From assembly GCA_000697055.1 (NCBI GenBank), contig JNDT01001433.1, forward strand, positions 1 through 15,663: a DNA stretch of 15,663 nt, in the 5' to 3' direction. Positions within the stretch are counted from its first letter, which is position 1. Every line of letters starts with the position of its first letter. A program made the position numbers and the translations under genes. Below are positions 1 through 7,567 of this stretch, one piece after another. A model generated the notes under the pieces. The model made no database searches. It was not told the DNA's origin and saw nothing but the letters and a program-made list of their open reading frames with translations. The DNA is from Saksenaea vasiformis B4078. Lineage: Eukaryota > Mucoromycota > Mucoromycetes > Mucorales > Saksenaeaceae.

Positions 1-38
1 ACTTATTGGCAGCGCTGTTAATTCTCTTTGGTTGGTAG

Positions 39-500
39 GTGCCCGCGATCACAGAAACAGAAATGGCGAAAGGCACCACTACGGCCAATGCCAGACAGGA
101 TCCCTTTGGTTGCATTCGGGAATGCCACATTCCAAACGAACATGCGCGGCAAGATCTCTGGACTGGCTGACCGCTGTCGAGTTCTCCTGAAAAAGGCAGA
201 AAATGCCGGTTTACTTGCTACGGTCAATGTGGACGAGTACAACACGTCAAAGGTAATATTGACAAACACATGGAGACACTCCATATTAACGAGGATACTT
301 AGGTGTGCTCCAGATGTCAGCAGAAGAACATGGAAAACTTATGACTGAACGAAGAAGCGTACGGAACGCTGCATAGCGTGCTCGGTTGCCAAACCTGTGG
401 CACGTTATGGCAACGCGATGTCAACGCCAGCAGAAACATACACAAGCTTGCAACATGTTCATCACTTGGTCAAGGCCGACCATTGGTGTTTCAACGCTGA
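39..500 (+). pseudogene. C-terminal end of a Fanzor/TnpB-type RNA-guided nuclease, broken by a stop codon
   Basis: Fanzors are eukaryotic relatives of IS200/IS605 TnpB: RNA-guided DNA endonucleases carried by transposons, with a split RuvC site and a zinc ribbon. Seen here: a frame open from 22 to 252, a probable 50-nt intron at 253-302 (GTAATA...CTTAG), then 303-500. The joined frame reads VNVDEYNTSK then VCSRC. The Glu codon at 235-237 fits the second RuvC acidic residue. The zinc-ribbon Cys codons are at 306, 315, 387 and 396 (CSRC and CQTC). WQRDVNASRNI follows, with the third RuvC Asp at 417-419, and a GRPLVFQR end before TGA at 498. An in-frame TGA at 342-344 falls between the two Cys pairs, and no usable intron removes it. 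A TAG at 36-38 may be an acceptor, so the rest of the gene lies outside the window. Family assignment is confident; calling it a pseudogene is an inference, since a sequencing error or stop readthrough would look the same. Confidence 0.83.
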
Positions 501-1537
501 TCATATCTCGCTGTAACAAAAACAGTAGATGTTTACAGGTAAGCCTTTTTTTTTTCATCGAGTATTTTATTGACAATTTTTTTGTCGGGTGACTGTAAAA
601 ATATCCCATAATCTCAAAGAACTTTACTTTTTTCCCTTTCATTAAACTCATTCAAATATTACAAGCGGCATAGGGAAGTTTGAAGATATCTTTAGATGAT
701 CCTTTACTAGATCAGTATCATTACGGTTATCCCGATTAATTATGTATTCTGTGTCCGCCGGTATCACGGTAACAGATAGACAGGAGTAAGACACGTCTAG
801 AACCTTGTTTTAATAAAACAACCACCCTCAGTACCTTTTGTTGGTATTCCAAATCATTGCTCTGATCACTGTGCAGCGATGTAACCATGTCTGATAGGAC
901 ACCGACAGGCAATGAGGATCCTGGATGATCCACAGTGAATTCCGGAACAGTAATTTGACATAGCGAATTTCAAAGATGGAGCCCGATGACGACCGCGTTG
1001 GATACAACAGGAATCCTCCATCTTTCAATCGTGCAGCAGGATAATTACGATGACTACCATCTCTTTCGGATACAGCGTTTTGTCATATGCAAAGATGCGT
1101 CCTCTGCTCGGTTATAGGATTTTATCCTTGTGAAAAAGAATCAGGAATAACATCACTAATGATTCCTCTAGATAGCTGGACTCAGTGGAAGATGCGTTTT
1201 ACTAATTAAGAGCTATTGTATGACAAAGATGCCCAGACACGACATCGCGTTACCTTCGTCTCCGAACTTGCTTCCATTGATCGTAAAGCAGTTGGTGCAA
1301 ATGAAGATAGTATATAATTCCATAAGGTAGTTTTATGAACACTGTTAAAAAAGCAACCCGATCCGTGAATAAAGATGCGAGTAACAAATCGGGCAAGTGG
1401 TAGGATTTTATGTTTCATACGAGAAACGTTGTAAATAACTGTATGCGATGCGTACTTAAAGGGTACAGAGTTTTCATTTTTTATAAATGGCGTTCTTGCC
1501 GAGCATGCGCGGTAAGGATATGTCGGTTCATTACATA

Positions 1538-1585
1538 CGGGATCACGCGTATTCTTTTGTCTGTTCTTTATCCTGCGTGATCCCG
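1538..1585. repeat. 11-bp perfect inverted repeat with a 26-nt spacer
   Basis: CGGGATCACGC at 1538-1548 is the exact reverse complement of GCGTGATCCCG at 1575-1585. The loop, 1549-1574, is pyrimidine-rich. The arms are more GC-rich than their surroundings. It could be a small hairpin or a dyad protein-binding site, or chance, which is not negligible for 11 bp in a 15-kb window. Confidence 0.4.
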
Positions 1586-1620
1586 CGAGCCGTCCCGGCT
1601 GTGTGGGATACTTGTGTAGA

Positions 1621-1845
1621 TCACTCAATTTTATGATAGCTCTCTTTCAAAGGACTGGTATACAAATCACTCGACTTTTCAAAATCAAAATATCTGTCTA
1701 CCTCATCTATTTCTTTTAGCCGAGAGAAACCTGTAGTTGATATACGAAACGTCTTCTGAAGATGTGCATAAAGCTTGTTGAGAGAAATACAGGTACCCCT
1801 TCGCCATACCACGCACCTATTTTCCCAGCTGCTCAAACTCTCCAT
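1621..1845 (-). CDS. Possible short gene or single exon, unknown product
   Basis: A 74-codon minus-strand frame starts at ATG 1845, with an in-frame TAA nine bases upstream, and ends at TGA 1621-1623. The translation looks protein-like rather than random: it has a helical stretch, LNKLYAHLQKTFRISTTGF, followed by an acidic part, DEVDRYFDFEKSSDLY. I do not recognise the family. An alternative is an internal exon beginning after the acceptor-like AAAATAG near 1820, which would put the rest of a gene elsewhere. It lies about 380 bp downstream of the uL22 stop on the same strand. Coding status is uncertain. Confidence 0.25.
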   Translation of the reverse strand: MESLSSWENRCVVWRRGTCISLNKLYAHLQKTFRISTTGFSRLKEIDEVDRYFDFEKSSDLYTSPLKESYHKIE

Positions 1846-2223
1846 TTCAGATTATTCAGATCTCTGAGTGCACTATCCGATGCTTGTACGGTTTAAATCT
1901 CCCCCCACCAAACGTTAAGCCAGTCTCTCCCAAGCTGCTACTGAACCCATTAAACATCCTCCTGGGATTACTAAATATAGATATTGACAATAGAAAGAAC
2001 AGTTTCTGCCACGTAAGGGGTGCCTGAGTATGATCTCAATGTCAAACCCGACTTTGGTAAGTCCTGAGACTTTCTATCCAAATACCACACAAATATCACA
2101 ACATACGTAGCTCTTTCTGCAAACTTCCTCAAATTTCCGCTGCGAACTCGTAACGACTTGCGTCTGTCTTTTCGCTGATTTCTTTTATGACCGTACGACA
2201 AAAAATAGTGGAGGTAGAGATGT

Positions 2224-2963
2224 CTAGGCGCGAGCAAGGCGAGCATTGCGAGCCAATTGACGGGCATTGAGACGGACGACCTTCTTGTCAGTTGCCTTAG
2301 GAACAACTTCATCCTTCTCAGTCAAAATAACCTCAATGTGGGAGGGGGAAGTCATGAAAGGATTACTAACAAGACATTGGTTAGTTATGCGACCGGCCAT
2401 ATCCTCATGCCATTTACATTCTGCCGTGAGCACGGTAGGTTCTGCGACGGTGCTTGGGAGCCTGGTTGACAACGACGGCGGAAATGTAAAGATCCTCAAC
2501 GTTCAAACCCTTGGCTTCGGCGTTGCTTTCAGCGTTCTTCAACAAGTCAGTAACAAACTTCACGGACTTCACGGGCCAGCGGGCCTGAGTGGTACCAAAC
2601 TCCTTGGCCTGAGCGGTACGACCAACACCACCGTTGAAACGGCGGAAAGGAATGGCTTGCTTGTGCTCAGTCACATTGTTCAAGTAAGCATAAGCCTTGG
2701 ACAACTTCAAGCCCTTGATGGCGGCAGCAACTTCACGCGTGTTCTTGAACTATAACGGAGATCAATGTCCACCATCCAACCATCAGCCAGCATCGTCGGT
2801 CAGGTTCAACTTACGTGGACGCGGAGGTAAGCACCCTTGGATTTGGCGGCTAATCGAAGACGTATAGTTTAGGTATGGTGGTTCTGAAATTTGCATTTTC
2901 AGCTTTCTGTCTTTCATTCTTACCCTTGGCGGGGTTAGCAGGAGTGGTAGCGTATTTGACCAT
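2224..2963 (-). CDS. RPL17: 60S ribosomal protein uL22 (L17)
   Basis: Large-subunit protein uL22 lines the peptide exit tunnel through an extended hairpin. Exons in coding order are 2963-2924, 2849-2815, 2749-2418 and 2365-2224, giving 182 residues, close to yeast L17 (184). All three introns (74, 65 and 52 nt) are GT-AG and keep phase. The last has a CTAAC branch-like site. Diagnostic stretches are [51 protein letters not shown] and [16 protein letters not shown], the basic hairpin region that crosses the third splice junction, then [12 protein letters not shown]. The start is the only ATG that gives the family N-terminus ([13 protein letters not shown]). It is transcribed away from the permease, with about 1.7 kb between the two start codons. 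Identification is near certain; exact splice positions are inferred. Confidence 0.96.
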
Positions 2964-3036
2964 GCTTGCTCAACTTAGAAGTCTAATGTTCACGTCGGGA
3001 AACAAAGATTTCGTCAGGAGTCTTATTCTCTTCAAT

Positions 3037-3090
3037 CCGTCCATTTATCCATCCATCCATCTTTCTTCTTTCTTTTATTTCTTTATCCAA
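3037..3090. repeat. Low-complexity TCCA/CTTT tract upstream of uL22
   Basis: Short tandem ATCC units at about 3047-3060 run into a TTTC/TTCT-rich segment. It is simple-sequence DNA in the likely promoter or 5' UTR region of the uL22 gene. Any regulatory role is speculative. Confidence 0.6.
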
Positions 3091-4214
3091 CCCTTTCTAA
3101 CCTTGAATGGTACGCACTTGCAATAAGAGAAGGGGACTTTTTTGAATCCTGCAAGAACAGATCCAGTTTGGCCGTATCGGATTCCGAATCCCGAGCGGAC
3201 CTGGAAATCAGACGCATGCGTGTAGAATGAACTTCCTGGTGACAACGGTTCTTACAATAGGAGAACCGAAACAAAGCAGAACTGATCTGATACGGGCTCC
3301 AAATGTACAAGCAAGAGATCTGCTTAAGTTAATGAGCCGCAGCTTCAGACGCATGCTCCTCTTTATTGAAATACATTTTATGCTACTCTAGACGAATTTC
3401 GCGTCCGAAAGAAGCGTAACATCGGATGATCGCAAGAAGAAATAAAATCATAGAAAAATTCCTATACTCCCCTCTTACATCTCCAAGACGGAAATCCAAT
3501 GTCATAATTGGTCCTTCGCCCGGGAGATTAAACATCTGCCGAGGGTTCTCCATTCCCTTCCCTCCTGTTGACGGTCTTCATTGTTGATCGAAGTCTATTA
3601 GATGGTAGATAGAGCTTCGACTATTTTCTTTGGAAGTTTCGCGGAACAAAGGAAGATGATCACCATCACTCTAGGCTGATACTTGGCCCTTCGCACAAGA
3701 AATCAATTCAATAGGTAGTAAAAGATTCATTACAATTGCTGTAGCTTTTCCGACTTCCAGGAATAATCCTCGGTGTTGCCGCTCTATACGTGAAGATGGC
3801 TAATCATGCCCTTTGAAATGAAATCGCTCCGATAGATGCATTTAGCTTATGGATGTTACAGCTCGATCTCCTCATAGACCTCGGTAATACTATCTAGGAG
3901 AGTATTTCCAATCCAAGCGGGCCATGACCGGTGGCTCGGATTGAGCACAGGATAGTACATAAGTCTTGTTACATTGTCACAATTATCCTTTCTGGTATGA
4001 TTTCTTTAGCAATTGTGCCTGAACCGATGAACTGACCTTCTACTTCTCTAAAGTAACAGTAACCAGGGACGGAAACTGGGGAATGAATCAAGGTACCGTC
4101 ATAGCTATGTCACCATCTCGCTTTGTGTAATGAATTTTAGCACAAGTTACCTCAATGAAATATGGACGTAATAGGCTTATGGCACTTGTACATCTACAGA
4201 CACAGAAAGGATAT

Positions 4215-4651
4215 TTATCATAGGACCCATTTATCATCTGCATTGTTTTCAGTTGGTTTCATTCGTTCAGGGCCGTTTCAACGGACAATACCCTTAGATA
4301 GGATTACAGCAGCCTATGAGCATGTATCATCACAGAGTCTCTCTGAATTTTCGCTTTGAATTTTGTCACTCGTTTTGATGGGAGGGACTTATAGCAGCAA
4401 AGGATACATGATACGAGAAAGACGATAGTTGCTCGGATTGTCTACTTACTGCTCCTTTTTTGGAAAACGCGGAGCCTAGAACAAGTCCAATAATCAACGC
4501 CAGAAAAAAAAACTTTGAAAAGAGAAACAATTTATATTTTCGCACTTCGCTTTTCTTTTATCTCAGTAGCCTCTTTTTCATTCTCTCCCCCTGGGAGTGG
4601 ACAAATAACTTCGACAAATATACGTTACAGACTTATACATTGATACGATAG
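4215..4651. promoter_or_regulatory. Cluster of GATA-factor-like sites upstream of the purine permease
   Basis: HGATAR matches occur at 4215-4220 and 4231-4236 (both as TTATCA on the plus strand), 4296-4301 (AGATAG), 4423-4428 (CGATAG) and 4646-4651 (CGATAG, two bases before the ATG). In Aspergillus, purine permease genes are controlled by the GATA nitrogen regulator AreA, so such sites would make sense here. The motif is short and about one match would be expected by chance in this interval, so this is a weak call. Confidence 0.3.
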
Positions 4652-4653
4652 CG

Positions 4654-6667
4654 ATGGGATGGACCGAGAAGCTTAACGACGCTGTCGCCCGGTCAGCAAT
4701 AGGGAAATATTTTCAGCTTGACGGCTCGGGTGCAAGAAGAGAACGTGCAGGGACTCGTTTTACTACCGAGATTCGTGCAGGCTTAACTATCTTCTTTGCT
4801 ATGGTAATAAATTTCCAACTATGGAAACTGTGTTTACCAAAAGAATAGGCTTACATCATTTCTGTCAACTCCTCGATTATCAGTGCCAGTGGTGGCACGT
4901 GTGTTTGCAACGGAACACCAGAAGATCCAACATGTGACAAAGATCCCGACTACATGAATTGTGTATATGAGGTGAAACTGGATCTCATTATGGGTACCAC
5001 CATTGCTGCCATGATCGCAAGTTTCCTCATTGGCGTATTTGCGAACCTCCCTCTCGGCATGGCTCCGGGGTAAGAAAAGTGGTTACAATTCTGGAAGGCA
5101 GAAATTAAATACTTTTTTCTTTCCTGTCAGTATGGGTCTGAATGCCTATTTTACATACACCGTTGTGGGTTATCATGGCTCTGGCAAAGTTTCCTATGAA
5201 ACCGCTTTAGCTGCTGTCTTTATTGAGGGTTTCATTTTCTTGATTCTTTCAATTTTTGGTGTCCGTCAATGGCTTGCTCGTGTAATTCCCATGAGTATCA
5301 AGGTGGCCATGGGTTGTGGTATCGGTCTTTACCTGTGTTTCATTGGCTTGCAGCAATCTGCGGGAATTGGCCTCGTATCCTTGGATTATTCTACCCTGGT
5401 CACGTTAGGTAAGTTATGATTTCTGCTTACTCTCAGCTCACTAGGTTGTAGGCGGCTGTCCTCCTGAAGCAAAGGATGTACACGGTGTATGCCAGTGGGG
5501 TCATATGGAGTCTGGCACAATGTACATGGGCCTTCTTGGCTTGATTATCATGTCTATTCTGCTAATGTACCGTGTCCGTGGTGCTATTTTGATATCAATA
5601 GTTTTTATTGCAATCACTTCATGGCCACGAGTCAACAAAGTGACGTACTTCCCATACACAGAACAAGGCGACAACATGTTCAACTACTTCAAGAAGGTTG
5701 TCACCGTACACGAGATGAAACAGTAAGTTGATAGAATCGGACAGTGTAGCCTAAACTAAACATTGTTTCCCACTCTGCAGCACATTGGGAAGATTCGATT
5801 TTAATTTTAACACCAAGGATATCTGGATTGCTCTTATTACTTTCTTGGTATGCATACGTCAAATGATTTCAGTGCCACTCACAGTAGTAATCATAGTATG
5901 TCGATATTTTGGACACTACTGGCACGATGTATTCTATGGCCAGATACGGTGGATTCACTGACAAAGCTGGAGACTTTGAACACTCCACTTATGCTTTTAT
6001 GACGGATGCCATTTGCATTACCATCGGTTCTTGCTTCGGTAGCTCACCCTGCACCGCCTTTGTTGAATCAGGTGCAGGTATCGCTGAAGGTGGTCGTACT
6101 GGTCTCACTGCTATTACCGTTGCTTTTGGCTTCTTCGTGTCTATTTTTTTTTCGCCAATCTTTGCCAGTTTCCCGCCATGGTCTACTGGACCAGCTTTGA
6201 TTGTTGTCGGCTCCATGATGACGTCCAGTATCCGCAATATCAACTGGGACTATCCTGGTGATGCCATCCCCGCGTTTATCACCCTTGCAGTGATGCCGTT
6301 TACTTACTCAATCGCTTATGGTGTTATTGGTGGAATCATCAGTTATATCATTATCAATGGCTTTGTCTATACAGTTGATAGACTTTCGGGAGGTCGCATT
6401 CAACCAGACTACTCGATGCGAGAGGACTGGTGGTCAGCTGTGATGGCCCGATCATTTGTTCCGCTGTGGATGCGCTTCTTGGCTGCAAAAGCTCGTGGAA
6501 GAGACTTTGATTGGCATCAAGACGAGTTCGACTTTGACGAAACATCACAACGCGAGCGAACTGAAGTTGTGATCCCTACATGTGAATCGGAGACGTTGCG
6601 ATCGGCAAATCTTCTGGATAATCAAAAGAATGATAGCAATCACTCGGTAGAGAAGACCGAACTGTAG
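4654..6667 (+). CDS. azgA: AzgA-family purine permease (adenine/guanine/hypoxanthine uptake)
   Basis: A plasma-membrane proton symporter for purine bases, by homology to Aspergillus AzgA. Exons: 4654-4803, 4849-5069, 5131-5408, 5452-5722, 5781-5847 and 5897-6667; five GT-AG introns of 43-61 nt; 585 residues, normal for the family. The N-terminus [14 protein letters not shown] and [18 protein letters not shown] are typical and fix the start. [16 protein letters not shown] spans the intron-2 junction. It is followed by [38 protein letters not shown], and the signature [18 protein letters not shown] with GGRTGLTAI, which is part of the substrate-binding core. Many hydrophobic segments, about 12 or more, are visible. 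The last ~85 residues form a polar, acidic cytosolic tail. No break is seen. It converges on the RhoGAP gene, 900 bp away tail to tail. Exact substrate range cannot be read from sequence. Confidence 0.95.
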
Positions 6668-7567
6668 ATAAATCCGACTTTCGCAGTCGTGTAGAACGTG
6701 TACATTGTATAATCAGACCTAGAAGTTATGAAATTCCCATAAACGACGATGTTTCACTCCATAGTCATTAAATCAAACAATTATCCTAAACTGCAACCTG
6801 GGAGCACAGTCATATCTACTTAAAAAAGATCAAGTTGGAGCTGTGATAGGGCACAAGGGAGTTTATAAGATGCAGTGGTTATCAGATAAGTCATGCGCTG
6901 TTAGATGGCTGCCATAACATGTAGAAGCGTGGATCTATACTTGAATCACTATGTTCGCATCGACTCCTAAGAAAATACAAGCTTTCTGGGAAAAGGATAC
7001 AGTTACATCTTTCAATAAGTCTTCAATGGATATCCTTCTGGAATGATTTAAAATGTCTGGAGACTAGGATCAGTGGCGAGGAACTAAGAATATCCCAGTG
7101 GCTGGCAAGCACGTGCTGATTGGAGAAATTGACCAAAAGTTGGAAGAATCTGGATCCATTATCGAAAGCTGCAGGATATACGAACAAAGATCTACACACT
7201 AATTGTGAATGTACATTATGCTATTCTATATAGATTTTGTGTCCAACAGAGGGACCAGATTGATGTAAGCAGATTATGGACTTAGTCGCCGATTTATGTA
7301 CTAACGATCATTATCCAATTCTTCATTAGTGCAAAATTGGCTTCCCACAGACACAAAATTGATATAGGTTAGCGTAGAAGTCTGTTCAATAAACTATAAC
7401 ATAGCTTATTATTATCATTTGCACTGCTATATAAAAAAAGATAACAAATTCATGATCGCGTTAAAAATAATACAATACACATTACAGAATCTGCGTAGGA
7501 TTATCCGGAGATACAAAGATGCCTGTTTCTCGTTTGCTCAAGGAAAATTCCTGTATATGGGTAAACT
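6668..7567. other. Intergenic region between two convergent genes
   Basis: It should contain the 3' UTRs and polyadenylation sites of the permease (from the left) and of the F-BAR/RhoGAP gene (from the right). It is AT-rich, with many AATAAA-like words such as CAATAAA near 7387. A 64-codon plus frame at 6925-7119 lacks an ATG context and shows no family motif. No RNA gene or repeat was found. Confidence 0.5.

Larger units (their letters stand above)
501..2223. other. Long stretch without a recognised gene, downstream of the Fanzor remnant
   Basis: No protein family is recognised here on either strand. The part nearest the Fanzor stop has T-runs at about 547-556 and 577-583. If the Fanzor belonged to a transposon, its right end and guide-RNA scaffold would be expected in the first few hundred bases, but I could not identify terminal repeats. 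Two overlapping minus-strand frames at 736-1028 and a 140-codon minus frame at 1206-1628 are open, yet show no motif I know. The 3' UTR of the uL22 gene should occupy the right-hand end, just below 2224. Confidence 0.5.
2964..4653. other. Intergenic region between divergent uL22 and permease genes
   Basis: About 1.7 kb separates the two divergent starts. A pyrimidine-rich low-complexity tract with TCCA repeats lies at about 3036-3090; on the uL22 coding strand this is a purine tract about 75-125 bases upstream of its ATG. A CT-rich stretch at about 4549-4592 precedes the permease start, as is common before fungal genes. The longest open frame (4162-4359, +) has no recognisable motif. I see no transposon protein or RNA gene in the middle part, 3100-4150. 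Confidence 0.55.

Noticed and set aside
736..1028. Two overlapping minus-strand frames that could be a frameshifted relic
   Set aside because: Neither gives a recognisable domain, and joining them would need an assumed frameshift without support.
1206..1628. A 140-codon minus-strand open frame
   Set aside because: No motif, odd composition with many Arg/Ser and scattered Cys, and no homology that I recognise. Likely a chance open frame in intergenic DNA.
2267..2755. A 162-codon plus-strand open frame
   Set aside because: It lies opposite the conserved uL22 exons; its length comes from their codon use, and it has no family features of its own.
2750..2814. C-box-like TGATGG and CTGA words in uL22 intron 2, suggesting a snoRNA
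   Set aside because: The intron is only 65 nt and lacks a proper C/D arrangement with terminal stem.
2850..2923. An alternative acceptor (TTTCAG, near the middle of uL22 intron 1)
   Set aside because: Its use would shift the frame and destroy the conserved sequence; the TTAG acceptor at the end keeps the family sequence.
6925..7119. A 64-codon plus frame between the convergent genes
   Set aside because: No ATG start in context and no motif; probably 3' UTR sequence.
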